Below, piece by piece: positions 1 through 9,096 of a DNA stretch of 64,000 bases. Below the pieces are notes generated by a model. That model had not been told where the DNA came from. It did no database searches and saw nothing but the letters and a program-made list of their open reading frames with translations. Positions within the stretch are counted from its first letter, which is position 1; every line of letters starts with the position of its first letter. This DNA is from RGIG6919 sp045531905 (GTDB lineage: Bacteria; Bacillota; Clostridia; Lachnospirales; Lachnospiraceae). Where the stretch lies: contig JAZSEY010000015.1 of assembly GCA_045531905.1 (NCBI GenBank), positions 1-64,000 of the forward strand. Direction: 5' to 3'. The translations under genes and the position numbers were made by a program.

Positions 1-569
1 TTCAGCCTTTTTAAGTTGAGCCAGAGGGTAATTGCATACTCAATAATACCAACCAATAATAATACAAACAGCAACACCAGATACAATCCCACATTGTCTA
101 ACCCCGATGTAGCATTTCCAAATAATGTCACATACAACGAAGAAAAAAACGTAACTGGATACCATAAAAACACATTATTGATTGAAACAACTAATATAAT
201 CACCATTTCTACACAAAGAAGCAAAACATCACCGATTATCCATGTGACATCTGCATCACTGTACAAAAGTATTTCCGTCATATCATTAATCAAAAATGTA
301 TTCAACAAGCAACTACCAATCATTGCTACCAGTGCAATTACAATCACTTCCATCTTATAATCAACACTGTATACCTTATCCTTGTCCGATACTTTACATA
401 ATTTGTATGATGTATAAAACATCCAAATAATTAATATAAAATTAATGATTGAAGAGCCCACTATACTTGTTGAAAAGATCAAGATGCCACTTGCATCTAA
501 CATAAAAAGAGAGACAAATACTAATATAATTCCTATTAAGATTATATAATAAGTTTTTTTGCTCATCAT
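1..569 (-). CDS. Polytopic membrane protein, 3' end beyond the window
   Basis: An open frame with no stop runs leftward from an ATG at 569 to the window edge; about 189 residues are visible. The start is MMSKKTYY and AGGA lies about 8 nt upstream of it. The protein is strongly hydrophobic, with about six apparent membrane segments near residues 7-24, 31-50, 69-90, 107-127, 130-145 and 158-180. Only short polar loops separate them, the longest being SDKDKVYSVDYK. The ATG directly follows the stop codon of the VWA-lipase gene (no spacer), so the two are almost certainly co-transcribed and translationally coupled. I do not recognise a family. A role alongside the upstream exported protein is only inferred from the coupling. 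The C-terminus is missing because of the window edge, not because of a mutation I can see. Confidence 0.75.
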   Translation of the reverse strand, partial: MMSKKTYYIILIGIILVFVSLFMLDASGILIFSTSIVGSSIINFILIIWMFYTSYKLCKVSDKDKVYSVDYKMEVIVIALVAMIGSCLLNTFLINDMTEILLYSDADVTWIIGDVLLLCVEMVIILVVSINNVFLWYPVTFFSSLYVTLFGNATSGLDNVGLYLVLLFVLLLVGIIEYAITLWLNLKRL

Positions 570-2939
570 TTAATTATCCTTTCTATAGTCAGATTTTTTA
601 ACATCTTCAGATATTATCACGTATGTATCAATATAATGTGCATGGCTAATTCCCCTAAATACATTAGACGATATTAATTCCTTTTTAGCTTTTTCATATC
701 TACTTGCAATCGAGTATTTCAAAAATGTTGTTGCCCCCATTTTATTTTCTTTGTTTTCATTGTCTCCTGGCATGGTTGCAGCAACTAATTGCATAAAAAA
801 CATTGGAGATTGTGACACATCTACTTTCTTCTTAGTTTTAGTACTAAACAACTTGAACCCTTTTACATTTCTTAATTCCGCTAGCATAGTAATCGGCATA
901 AATTTTCTCCTAATAGTACCATCTGCATTATAAACAGTGTTCCACCTATATGTTTCAACTGATTTAGCATCAAATTTGTAAATATCGTCTCTTTTCTCTA
1001 TTATGTTACTCAATGCATTAACCAGACCATCCAAATGCTGTTTCGACATCTGATTATAGGAAACCGGCATTCTTTTATTCCACTTCTTTTTCATTTTACT
1101 ACTCATTGTTTTTTCAGCCGTCTTTCCATATCTTCCAAATTCCCATGTGACACAAGGAACAGTTGTCACAAAATCACGGTTATTTATTGTATTGAATATG
1201 CAATCATATTTATCACTGTCTCGATTAGAGTCTGTCGTCGTATTGGGTGTCGCGAATGTATATGCAAATACTTCTTTATTATCATCCACCAAATACGCTG
1301 ACAATATATTAGAAATCGCAGCTCCTCTCGAATGTCCTGTAACCCAATAAGCTGTTGTGACTTTTTTATTACCATAATCCTTTATATATTGTTGCAATTT
1401 TTCATATACTCTGTTTGCTGCAATATCAAATCCCTTGTGATTATCCTTATTATACCACTCCACATGTCTATCTATCGCAACTTCATACCCCATTCCCATA
1501 TTGAAATTACTTGACCATTCTGCAGCTGTTCCATTAGTTCCCTTTACAATTACTGCAACAACATTTTTTGTACGACCTTTATAAGATACCGTACATATAC
1601 CGAAATAACACTTCGTTCTATGAGTGTCAGACCCTATGGAATATGCCTTGATACTTCCAAATCCATGTCGCTTCAAAACATCTGTAATTAGCCAGTTGGC
1701 ATTCATATTAGGATATCTCATACAATAATAATCATCTGCAACTGAATATTCTTCATTACTGTTCTTTAAATATGCCAATCCTGCAAAATAACTTGATGTT
1801 TTACATAACGTTGCATGGTATTTCTTGTTGTTACCAAAAAACCATTTGTAATTAAATGCATAACTTATATCATACTCTGATTTTGTTTCGGCTTTAATCG
1901 TGTCAGATATACCTGTATGAATTTGGGCATTTTTATGACAATATCGACCATACTGGGTATTTATCAGTGGTAAATCATCGCTCCCATCCTTAATCCCATC
2001 ATAATCCGTATCCCCCAGCGTCGGATCCGACCGGAAGCTATACATTGTCACACTACAGCCCGCCGCTGTGCCATCTGGATTGGAAGGTATCTGTAAACTT
2101 CCACCCTGCCGTTGTAATGTCAATGCAAATGGAGAAAAATCCACTACCTTCTTCTCACCTAACTCTACCACATCTGTAAGTCCATCACCATCCGAATCCA
2201 TATCTCCAAGCTTATCGTATTCAGCAGATAACTTTACATACTCATGATTGTCAAGCAAATACCAATAACCATCTCCAGATTCTGTACCAATCATGGAAAC
2301 CAAACTCTCCAACTGACCCGAAAAATTCTGGCTAATATTGCCAAAGACACCATTACAGTTTTCAGTTACACAGGCATAGTGTTCTTGTAAATTGTTATAT
2401 GTAATAATTGATGTCACAATCTCCTGTCCATTTAATTCTTGGACAACCTCTTCCAAAGACTCATATCCGTAATTATTATCATTCTTACTGTCTGCATCGG
2501 TTACTATGATAATGAATTTATCCGCACTTTCCCTGTAATCCAATGTTGTGGCTAACCCTAACGCATCCACCAATGATTCTGGCAAATCTCCACCACCGGC
2601 TGCTTTCAGAGATTTAATAACCTCTGAAAAATCATCTGCATCCATAAACCAGTTGGATACACCATTTTTATGTAATGATGTAGAATCATTTCCATCTTCT
2701 TCTATATCCCTATACTCAATCAATGCAAAATTAGCCTGAATATTATACTTGTCTCCTAGCAATGCAACAAATTCACCGATGTTTTTTGCGGTGTTATCAA
2801 TTACATTTCCCATAGAACCGGTAGAATCAATTACAAATACAATATCCGCCTGTCCGCTTACAGTGTCTTGCTTTGTTTCAACCAGTTCTGACAATCCAAT
2901 CCCAACACCCTGCAATAACTGCGTTGCATCCACAATCAT
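570..2939 (-). CDS. VWA domain and class-3-lipase-like protein (C-terminal half of a split gene)
   Basis: 789 codons from the first ATG. Residues about 30-215 form a von Willebrand A domain with the MIDAS motif DSTGS (D38, T40, S42). Two thrombospondin type-3-like calcium loops follow (DMDSDGDGLTD near 247-256, GDTDYDGIKD near 309-318). The C-terminal part resembles class 3 lipases: a GHSRG nucleophile elbow (Ser537), a FATPN strand, a candidate Asp589 in NNRDFVTTVP and a candidate His766/768 in HAHYIDTY. There is no signal peptide and no convincing ribosome site before this ATG. The same frame continues upstream for 14 sense codons to the TAG that ends the preceding exported ORF. This is therefore best read as the downstream half of one secreted protein of about 1365 residues. 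Hydrolase activity is inferred from motifs only. Any separate translation would have to start inside the mRNA. Confidence 0.8.
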   Translation of the reverse strand: MIVDATQLLQGVGIGLSELVETKQDTVSGQADIVFVIDSTGSMGNVIDNTAKNIGEFVALLGDKYNIQANFALIEYRDIEEDGNDSTSLHKNGVSNWFMDADDFSEVIKSLKAAGGGDLPESLVDALGLATTLDYRESADKFIIIVTDADSKNDNNYGYESLEEVVQELNGQEIVTSIITYNNLQEHYACVTENCNGVFGNISQNFSGQLESLVSMIGTESGDGYWYLLDNHEYVKLSAEYDKLGDMDSDGDGLTDVVELGEKKVVDFSPFALTLQRQGGSLQIPSNPDGTAAGCSVTMYSFRSDPTLGDTDYDGIKDGSDDLPLINTQYGRYCHKNAQIHTGISDTIKAETKSEYDISYAFNYKWFFGNNKKYHATLCKTSSYFAGLAYLKNSNEEYSVADDYYCMRYPNMNANWLITDVLKRHGFGSIKAYSIGSDTHRTKCYFGICTVSYKGRTKNVVAVIVKGTNGTAAEWSSNFNMGMGYEVAIDRHVEWYNKDNHKGFDIAANRVYEKLQQYIKDYGNKKVTTAYWVTGHSRGAAISNILSAYLVDDNKEVFAYTFATPNTTTDSNRDSDKYDCIFNTINNRDFVTTVPCVTWEFGRYGKTAEKTMSSKMKKKWNKRMPVSYNQMSKQHLDGLVNALSNIIEKRDDIYKFDAKSVETYRWNTVYNADGTIRRKFMPITMLAELRNVKGFKLFSTKTKKKVDVSQSPMFFMQLVAATMPGDNENKENKMGATTFLKYSIASRYEKAKKELISSNVFRGISHAHYIDTYVIISEDVKKSDYRKDN

Positions 2940-2981
2940 GTAAATGCCATCTTCGGTAATATTGGCAGATAATGTTTTTGT

Positions 2982-2984
2982 CTA
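2982..2984 (-). other. In-frame TAG splitting one long surface-protein ORF
   Basis: The codon at 2984-2982 is TAG and ends the 562-residue exported ORF. Reading on in the same frame gives 14 sense codons (TKTLSANITEDGIY) and then the ATG at 2939, with no further stop until 572-570. The first base of the TAG is exactly 45 nt (15 codons) from the first base of that ATG. Removing this one codon restores a signal peptide - CBM2-like x2 - TSP3 - VWA - lipase protein. It could be a nonsense mutation, an assembly error or a readthrough site. TAG is a normal stop elsewhere in the window. Confidence 0.85.
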
Positions 2985-4670
2985 CTCCGAAAAAGTTGTA
3001 ACTATCGGCTGATACTGATAGTCTGTCTTTTCAACCTCTGCAACCATTTCTTCCTCAGGTTCAATATACAATAACCCACCATCTTCATCAACTATATATT
3101 CTTCTTCAGCATCAATATACTCATCATCTGAATCATCCTCACTTGAGGTCTCCTCCAGCACCACCGGCTCATATCCGTCCAATCTACAGATAATCAAATC
3201 CTTCATAGATTCAGCATCATACGCCCCATTTTTGATTAGCTTATTCACATCAAAGGATAATGTCTGACTATCACAATTCTCTACTTGATTTACAATTTCA
3301 ATAGGAACTCCCACCACCGAACGATTATCAAGATATACATCCAGACTAGCAGCATCAATAGACACATACTCATCTATATATCCCTGCATTTCACAAGATA
3401 ATGATGGCATCAATACGTCCTCTTCACTGTCATCCAGATTGATATTTTCCTCTGACAATGTCTGCTCAAATAAACGCTCAGAGTCCAAGGTATTTCCATC
3501 TGACTTCGGATTTAACGGATCTGTTCCCAGACACACCTCCTCGTAATCAGATAAACCATCCTCATCTGTATCCTGCTTCAACATATTTGTCTTATAATCG
3601 CAGTATTCTTTCCCATCAAGCAGACCATCTTCGTCACTATCTCCATAAACGGGATCACTATCATTTTGGATCTCTACAAGATTCTCTAAACCGTCCTCGT
3701 CATAGTCCTCGTTTTTGTCTTCCACACCATCTTCATCGGAATCTACCATTGTCGGATCTAAGCCCAATGTCGTCATTTCCAATATGTCTGCAAGTCCATC
3801 CTTGTCGTTGTCTTCTATATTTTTATCAATGCCATAATACTCATACAAGGCATCAATATAATCTTCCTCTGTATCATCTTCTGTGTTTTCCTCGAATACA
3901 ACCTCATCCACAACAATATCCTGTGGATACAAAACATCATCTGCTGTCTTAGCAATTTCCATGCCAAACACAATGGATTCCTGAGGTTTAATATTAGCAT
4001 TACTCGCTGTGCTATGAAGCGTGTACTTGCCACCTTCTCCACTTTCAATTTCCGCATTCCAGATATTGTTAATTTCATAACCAAGTGCGAAATGTAGCCC
4101 CCAATGCTCCAACGTTTTATCTGATTTATTGGTAATGCTAACCTGCAAAATGTATCCGCTATCCCATACATCTGTTGCCACGCACTCAACTTCGTAATCT
4201 GTGTTATCAACAACTTTTTTCACACCAAGTATTTTGTATGCTGATGGCTCATGGGATTCTGTCTCATAGTCTGCATTGAAACCAATCGTGATTGTTTCCC
4301 CGACTTTAATGTCCTGATTCCATGTGGCATTTTTAATGCGATATATGCCATCCTCGTGGCTAAATACTTCACCATTCCAAATATTGGTTATACTGTCTGG
4401 CAAAGAAAATTCCAACATCCAGTTGTGGATTGTTTCTGTTCCCTCATTTGCAATACTAATCTCTGCGGTGTAACCCGTATCCCATTTTGTATTCACTACA
4501 AATGTAACGGATATATCGTCCTCAAACTGATTTTCCTCTAACTCCACTACCGTTGTTTCTACTGTCTCCTCATCAGCTAAACTAGTTTCTGCTTCAATAG
4601 CTTTTACATTGCTTACACAACAGCTAAGTAATAAGCTTGTGATTAATAAATAACATAATAGTTTTCTCAT
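2982..4670 (-). CDS. Exported protein with two CBM2-like modules and type-3 calcium repeats
   Basis: 562 residues. The N-terminus MRKLLCYLLITSLLLSCCVSN is a signal peptide; LLSC could serve as a lipobox, or cleavage could follow VKA. Two related beta-rich modules at about 50-155 and 156-255 each carry W-D-[TS]-G-Y, a HNW/HWG tryptophan motif and a NIWN[GA]E motif, typical of CBM2-type cellulose-binding or cohesin-like folds. Residues about 283-400 hold five or six thrombospondin type-3/dockerin-like loops (DKDGLAD, DSDEDGVED, DEDGLEN, DSDEDGLLD, DTDEDGLSD). A very acidic tail (DEEYIDAEEEY type) precedes the TAG. It lies 5' to the VWA-lipase half in the same frame and is probably the N-terminal part of a single surface protein. 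Carbohydrate binding is inferred from module resemblance, not proven. Confidence 0.8.
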   Translation of the reverse strand: MRKLLCYLLITSLLLSCCVSNVKAIEAETSLADEETVETTVVELEENQFEDDISVTFVVNTKWDTGYTAEISIANEGTETIHNWMLEFSLPDSITNIWNGEVFSHEDGIYRIKNATWNQDIKVGETITIGFNADYETESHEPSAYKILGVKKVVDNTDYEVECVATDVWDSGYILQVSITNKSDKTLEHWGLHFALGYEINNIWNAEIESGEGGKYTLHSTASNANIKPQESIVFGMEIAKTADDVLYPQDIVVDEVVFEENTEDDTEEDYIDALYEYYGIDKNIEDNDKDGLADILEMTTLGLDPTMVDSDEDGVEDKNEDYDEDGLENLVEIQNDSDPVYGDSDEDGLLDGKEYCDYKTNMLKQDTDEDGLSDYEEVCLGTDPLNPKSDGNTLDSERLFEQTLSEENINLDDSEEDVLMPSLSCEMQGYIDEYVSIDAASLDVYLDNRSVVGVPIEIVNQVENCDSQTLSFDVNKLIKNGAYDAESMKDLIICRLDGYEPVVLEETSSEDDSDDEYIDAEEEYIVDEDGGLLYIEPEEEMVAEVEKTDYQYQPIVTTFSE

Positions 4671-4803
4671 TTAAATCCCCTCCATATTCAAACTATTTTT
4701 CTAAGTCAGAATAGTACAAGAGATTAATCGTTGTCAACTATTTTTTTGTTCGCACAGTCGTTGCTTAACATAACTACTTTCAAACGCCTATATTCCTATT
4801 ATC

Positions 4804-4839
4804 AAAAAAGAAGTGCTTCCACTGAAGCACTTCTTTTTT
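4804..4839 (-). terminator. Intrinsic terminator of the HD-domain gene
   Basis: A perfect 16-bp stem (4804-4819 with 4824-4839) and a 4-nt loop, with core AAGTGCTTC/GAAGCACTT. It is flanked by an A-run on one side and a T-run on the other, so it can work in both directions. It overlaps the stop codon of the HD gene on the minus strand. Confidence 0.85.
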
Positions 4840-5428
4840 AAAACAATTCTCTCTCTAATTCTGTCAAGAAATCCTCGATACACTTTAAGCGATGCTCGTA
4901 TTCTTTTCTTGCCACATCCGTCTTACAACGACGAATCTTAGGTCTGTTGATACGATAGAAATTCTTGATTCTATAATATGCCTTCTTGTAGCTTGCCTCA
5001 TCTTCACAGGCGGTCGCCATGGAATCCCAAAGCACGCTGATGGCGCCTAACTCATCTAATAAATCTGCATCCATCACAACTTTACATTCTAATGATAATT
5101 CATCTGTGGTGTCCTGATCTGTATGACGGAGAATAATCTCACCAACTCTGGCAATCTTTTCCTCGTCATATCCAATGCTATCTAAATATTCTACAGCTAG
5201 TTCGGCTCCAACCTCATTGTGAGGTCTCTCATCATCCCAACCAATATCATGCAAAAGTGCTGCCAATGTGATAATCTCTAAATCTCCGCCAACCTTTGCC
5301 TGCAATTTAATCGCCCAACGATACACACGCATAGTGTGTTCATATCGACTACGGAATGGATAGTTAGGTGGTCTTCCATTTACTGCTGTTTGATTTTTAA
5401 CATATTCAATAACCTCAGTGTAATTCAT
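4838..5428 (-). CDS. HD-domain phosphohydrolase-like protein
   Basis: 196 residues. The HD superfamily metal signature is clear: H31 in RYEHTMRV, the H60-D61 pair in LLHDIGWDD, a further His at 70 (RPHNEVGAEL), H102 in LRHTDQDT and a downstream Asp in KVVMDADLLDELGA. HD enzymes hydrolyse phosphate esters of nucleotides or related substrates; the substrate here cannot be told from sequence. The C-terminal 50 residues are basic and helical. The start is supported by GTAGGAG upstream of the ATG. The gene is monocistronic: a terminator hairpin lies between it and the SRP RNA upstream, and a strong terminator sits at its end. Confidence 0.85.
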   Translation of the reverse strand: MNYTEVIEYVKNQTAVNGRPPNYPFRSRYEHTMRVYRWAIKLQAKVGGDLEIITLAALLHDIGWDDERPHNEVGAELAVEYLDSIGYDEEKIARVGEIILRHTDQDTTDELSLECKVVMDADLLDELGAISVLWDSMATACEDEASYKKAYYRIKNFYRINRPKIRRCKTDVARKEYEHRLKCIEDFLTELERELF

Positions 5429-5507
5429 CCCTAATTGCTCCTACATATCTTAATAATACTGTCACATTCATGAAGTCATGTATATCATAATACTATTATC
5501 CCAAATT

Positions 5508-5529
5508 AAAAAAGATACCTAACGGTATC
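5508..5529 (-). terminator. Rho-independent terminator downstream of the SRP RNA
   Basis: On the minus strand GATACC-GTTA-GGTATC is followed directly by TTTTTT. It lies about 105 nt past the 3' end of the SRP RNA and before the HD gene, so it would stop SRP RNA readthrough. Confidence 0.7.
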
Positions 5530-5633
5530 ATAGCACGTTTGACAACATTTTTCCACAAAAAATTTATGAAAAATGAGAAAATATATCGAATTATTTAGTT
5601 GAAAGAAACGGGTTTCTTTTATATTATCAAAAA

Positions 5634-5895
5634 TCCGCGCGACAAGCTTCGTGATACAACTATAGACGTTACCACGGCGAATGACTCAGCCAGGCACCCC
5701 CACGGCACATGGGAAATCCTACTTAGTGCTGCTTGGTTCCCCACCTGACACGGTTCATAGGCTCTCATTGCGTGAGACCCGCACGTCAACACCATCCACT
5801 ATGGGCGGCTCTACAATTATATCCCTAAGCTCACCATCACCCCTGCTGTAGCGGATTGCAGGTACAGGGCACCGCTAATTCCCCGGCTGCGCGGA
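5634..5895 (-). ncRNA. ffs: Large (Bacillus-type) signal recognition particle RNA
   Basis: The minus strand contains the hallmarks of the Gram-positive SRP (scRNA/4.5S) RNA. The 5' Alu-domain stretch AGCGGTGCCCTGTACCTGCA leads to AATCCGCT. The S-domain helix 8 has GTCAGGTGGGGAACCAAGCA followed by GCACTAAGTAGG. The 3' return strand is CCCATGTGCCGTGGGGGTGCCTGG. A closing helix TCCGCGC/GCGCGGA links both ends (5889-5895 with 5634-5640) and a T-run follows, so about 262 nt is the expected size; Bacillus subtilis scRNA is about 271 nt. The RNA acts with Ffh in co-translational targeting of membrane and secreted proteins. A near-perfect sigma-A promoter lies just upstream. The exact processed ends are approximate. 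Confidence 0.93.
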
Positions 5896-5923
5896 AGCTT
5901 TATAAACAAATTCATGCCTAGAC

Positions 5924-5952
5924 AGTATAACGAAATTGAACTGTGATGTCAA
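5924..5952 (-). promoter_or_regulatory. Promoter of the SRP RNA gene
   Basis: Minus strand TTGACA (5952-5947), 17 nt spacer, TATACT (5929-5924): almost perfect housekeeping consensus, as expected for an abundant stable RNA. It begins only a few bases past the stop of the BspA-like gene. Confidence 0.88.
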
Positions 5953-5958
5953 CTTTCG

Positions 5959-8490
5959 TTATAATTTCTTAAATATAGCTTTTTTACTAACACCCCTTAA
6001 TTTCAATAAACTCTTATAAGTCTTCAATTTCTTCTTTGGCACCTTGATAGTTGCCTTAGAATAAATCTTACCAAATGCCTTACTGCCTACACGTTTCTTT
6101 GTAAGCTTACTGGTCTTAATGGTAATCTTCTTTAAATTTTTGCATTTATAAAACGCCTGTTTCCCTATCTTAGAAACCTTAGATGGAATGGTAATACTTG
6201 TAAGTTTTCCACAATTATAAAATGCCTTCGCTCCAATGGTTGTTACATTCTTTCCAAGCTTTACGGTCTTCAACTTCTTACATCCGCAAAATGCATTGTC
6301 ACCAATTGTCTTCACATTATTTCCGATTGTTATCTTGGTAAGCTTCTGATTATTCTTAAATGCATTTTTCGCAATACTAGTGACCTTATAAGTAATGCCA
6401 TCTAACGTAACAGTCGTTGGAATCACTACTGTCTTTTTATTTTTGCTCTTTGGCTTTACATACTGCACAGTCCCCTTTGCCAAATCAGATTTTGTAATCT
6501 TGTATATACCATTACTTTTACTGTCAGTAAAGGTTGTTCCCTTGGCAGGTGTTGGCACAACAAGGATTTCCTCTGTAAAAGTTGCTCCACAACCTGTACA
6601 TGTATAAGTTTTCACGCCTGTTTCAGTATAGGTTGCTTCTTTTGTCACTACCCCTTCATCCCATGTGTGTGGCAACATTGCAATCGCACTTCCGTTTTCA
6701 ATGACTGAATTGCAATCCTTACAATATGTATCACCAGTGTAACCCTCTGTCACACAGGTAGCCACTTTCACATTAATAAGCTCTGTATGCTGATGTCCCG
6801 TTGCCGCAATTATTTTGCCTTTTGTAATGACTGTATCACAATCCTTACAGTATGTATCACCACTATAACCTTCTGTCACACAGGTAGCTGCTTTCACATC
6901 CATTAACTCTGTACTCTGGTGGTCTGCCACCTTTACCGTCACAGTAAAAGTATAGTTCCCATAAGATACTTCACAAGAAATATTTTCACCAGGTATCAGC
7001 TTCGTCTCCGGTTTTACAAATGCATAGCCCTCAGGCAACATATCAGCCAAGTCAGACAAAGCCTTTGCCTTACAATCAGGCTTCAAAACTGCTGGCAAAG
7101 CCGGCATATTGCCTACCTGAACCTCGGTTACTTCCATACCGGCAACTGTCTCAGGCACTGTAATTTCTGTCCCCACATTTCCAGAATATGTAAAAGATAT
7201 GGTAGGTGGCGTGGTATCTGACACGGTATAAGCGCCCTTTAACCCATCAAAACTGCCTACTGCCGCTGTTACCTCATCTTCTAAATCTGCCGGATAATAA
7301 ATCTCCTCCAAGTCATGACAATAAAGAAAAGAGTCTTCACCTAATGTAGTTACATTTGCAGGGATTTCAACCTTATCCACCTTCGTACCGTTGAAAGCAG
7401 ATGTACCAATACTGGTAAGGGTTGATGGCAAATATATTTCTGTAATCTTCGTGCTACAAAATGCAGAATCACCGATAGACTCCAACTGACTGTCCTTCGG
7501 TATAACTACCGATGTTAAGCCAAAACAACTGTTGAATACCTCTGCTCCAATTGTCTTTACCGAGGCAGGGATTTCTACACTTGTAAGTGCAGGACAATAA
7601 TAAAAACAAGAATCTCCTATCGTTGTCAGCTGGCTTCCCTCTTCAAAATGAACAGAAGTCAATGACTTACAATAATAAAAAACTCTGTTATCCAATGTCT
7701 TTACCGAGGCAGGAATAGTAATACTTTCAAAAGCACAGCCATTAAAAGCCACCTGCCCAATTGATTCTAACTGGCTTCCCTGAGCAAATGTTACAGATGT
7801 CAGTAATTCAGACTGATAAAAAGCATATTCTCCAATAGTTTTCACACTGGCAGGAATCATCAGACTCTTTATTGCTGTATCACAAAAAGCATAATTACCA
7901 ATCGTTTGCAAGCCCGATGGAAGGGTCAACGATGTAATAGCCAAATCAGCAAATGCCGAATTTCCTATACTGAGCAACTGGCTTCCGGCTTCAAAATTTA
8001 CCGAAGTAATATTTGTCCCTGAAAATGCACTTTTTCCAATATTTTTTACGCTTGCCGGAATCGTTATCGTTGTCAATCCAGATGATACATTGAAAGCCTC
8101 ATCACCTATCGTATGTAATTGACTTCCCGGAGCGAAGGTAACAGATGTCAAACCCGTATTTTGAAAAGCACAATTTCCAATCACCTGTACACTACTTGGT
8201 ATCACTACACTGGTAACATTCAATGCATAAAACAGTTTTTCACCAAGCCCCACCACCTTATATTGTTTACCATCACAAACCACATATTCCGGAATGATAC
8301 CATCAAAGTCATTTACATTTTTGTTAAATCGACCTAGGGTAGCATTTCCATTTGCATCCACACCAAAGTCCCAGTATCCACTATCATCCGTGCATATTGT
8401 ATTCGCTTTTACCGGTAATTCAGGAATCAAGGTTAACACCAAAACCATTATCAACCATATACTTATCATGCGCATTTTTTGTCTTCTCAT
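5959..8490 (-). CDS. BspA-like leucine-rich-repeat surface protein
   Basis: 843 residues. The signal peptide MRRQKMRMISIWLIMVLVLT ends near LPVKA. Residues about 75-400 are tandem LRR_5 (Treponema/BspA type) repeats built on the pattern SVxIPxSVxxIGxxAFxxxxxLTSVxFxxGSQLxxIGxxAF. A spacer with two near-identical units (HQSTELMDVKAATCVTEGYS and HQHTELINVKVATCVTEGYT, each followed by GDTYCKDC) and a third cysteine-pair unit (TYTCTGCGATF) covers about 520-640. A second LRR block and a very basic C-terminus (KKKLKTYKSLLKLRG) end the protein. No LPxTG sorting motif or C-terminal membrane anchor is visible. Such proteins bind host or microbial surface molecules; the target here is unknown. Its ATG overlaps the tadA stop by 4 nt (ATGA), so it is co-expressed with tadA. 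Confidence 0.88.
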   Translation of the reverse strand: MRRQKMRMISIWLIMVLVLTLIPELPVKANTICTDDSGYWDFGVDANGNATLGRFNKNVNDFDGIIPEYVVCDGKQYKVVGLGEKLFYALNVTSVVIPSSVQVIGNCAFQNTGLTSVTFAPGSQLHTIGDEAFNVSSGLTTITIPASVKNIGKSAFSGTNITSVNFEAGSQLLSIGNSAFADLAITSLTLPSGLQTIGNYAFCDTAIKSLMIPASVKTIGEYAFYQSELLTSVTFAQGSQLESIGQVAFNGCAFESITIPASVKTLDNRVFYYCKSLTSVHFEEGSQLTTIGDSCFYYCPALTSVEIPASVKTIGAEVFNSCFGLTSVVIPKDSQLESIGDSAFCSTKITEIYLPSTLTSIGTSAFNGTKVDKVEIPANVTTLGEDSFLYCHDLEEIYYPADLEDEVTAAVGSFDGLKGAYTVSDTTPPTISFTYSGNVGTEITVPETVAGMEVTEVQVGNMPALPAVLKPDCKAKALSDLADMLPEGYAFVKPETKLIPGENISCEVSYGNYTFTVTVKVADHQSTELMDVKAATCVTEGYSGDTYCKDCDTVITKGKIIAATGHQHTELINVKVATCVTEGYTGDTYCKDCNSVIENGSAIAMLPHTWDEGVVTKEATYTETGVKTYTCTGCGATFTEEILVVPTPAKGTTFTDSKSNGIYKITKSDLAKGTVQYVKPKSKNKKTVVIPTTVTLDGITYKVTSIAKNAFKNNQKLTKITIGNNVKTIGDNAFCGCKKLKTVKLGKNVTTIGAKAFYNCGKLTSITIPSKVSKIGKQAFYKCKNLKKITIKTSKLTKKRVGSKAFGKIYSKATIKVPKKKLKTYKSLLKLRGVSKKAIFKKL

Positions 8491-8975
8491 TTGTCTGTCT
8501 CCTTTCCTTTCTCCGCATCCTTTTTCTTTCTCAGATTTCTAAAAAATGCCGACAACATCTCACTGCATTCCGTCTCCAATGTACTATGCTCAATTTCCAC
8601 CTGATGATTAAATCTAGGTTCCTGTAACATATTATAAATGGAACCGGCACATCCAGCCTTTCCATTCATACAACCAATCACAACCTTATCAATTCTTGCC
8701 TGCACGATGGCGCCGGCACACATCTGACAAGGCTCCAATGTCACATACATGGTGCAACCCTCTAACCGCCAGTCATTTAAGAACTTAGACGCCTTCTCTA
8801 TGGCAAGTAATTCGGCATGTGCCAATGTTGTCTTTTTTAAATTCCGTTTGTTATATCCTCTGGCAATTACCTTATCCTCATATACAATCACGCAGCCAAT
8901 GGGTACATCCCCATTCTTCTCTGCCTTTTTTGCCTGTGAGATTGCCATTTTCATGTATTTTTCTTCTTTTGTCAT
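8487..8975 (-). CDS. tadA: tRNA-specific adenosine deaminase (A34 to I34)
   Basis: Zinc-dependent deaminase that converts adenosine-34 of tRNA-Arg(ACG) to inosine. The cytidine-deaminase fold signature is complete: H53-A-E55 (TLAHAELLAI) and PCQMC (C83, C86), followed by AGAIVQARI and the TadA-typical GCAGSIYNML. I chose the ATG at 8975 (MTKEEKYM) because AAGAGG lies 6 nt upstream; an ATG 24 nt earlier has no ribosome site. The length (162 residues) is normal. The stop overlaps the start of the BspA-like gene, and a promoter lies 70-100 bp upstream. The charged C-terminal tail (RKKKDAEKGKETDK) is dispensable-looking. Confidence 0.93.
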   Translation of the reverse strand: MTKEEKYMKMAISQAKKAEKNGDVPIGCVIVYEDKVIARGYNKRNLKKTTLAHAELLAIEKASKFLNDWRLEGCTMYVTLEPCQMCAGAIVQARIDKVVIGCMNGKAGCAGSIYNMLQEPRFNHQVEIEHSTLETECSEMLSAFFRNLRKKKDAEKGKETDK

Positions 8976-9042
8976 CTCAGACCTCTTGCTATTTTTCATA
9001 CGGTTTTGTAAACTAAAACCATGACATCAGTCAAGTGTTCAT

Positions 9043-9072
9043 ATTATATCACAATTTTGACACTCTTGACAA
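9043..9072 (-). promoter_or_regulatory. Likely promoter of tadA
   Basis: Minus strand TTGTCA (9072-9067), 18 nt spacer, TATAAT (9048-9043), about 70 nt upstream of the tadA start. This is inferred from consensus match only. Confidence 0.6.
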
Positions 9073-9096
9073 AATCTTTATCCATTGGAGTACGAT

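Noticed and set aside
16..360. Plus-strand open frame of 114 codons at the left edge
   Set aside because: It lies opposite a continuous minus-strand frame for a polytopic membrane protein that has a ribosome site and is coupled to the gene before it; the plus frame is Asn/Thr-rich antisense with no ribosome site.
5959..8490. Periodic repeats in the BspA-like gene as possible CRISPR or tandem repeat array
   Set aside because: The repeats are coding leucine-rich units with codon-level divergence and no constant direct repeats separated by unique spacers. No CRISPR array is present in the window.
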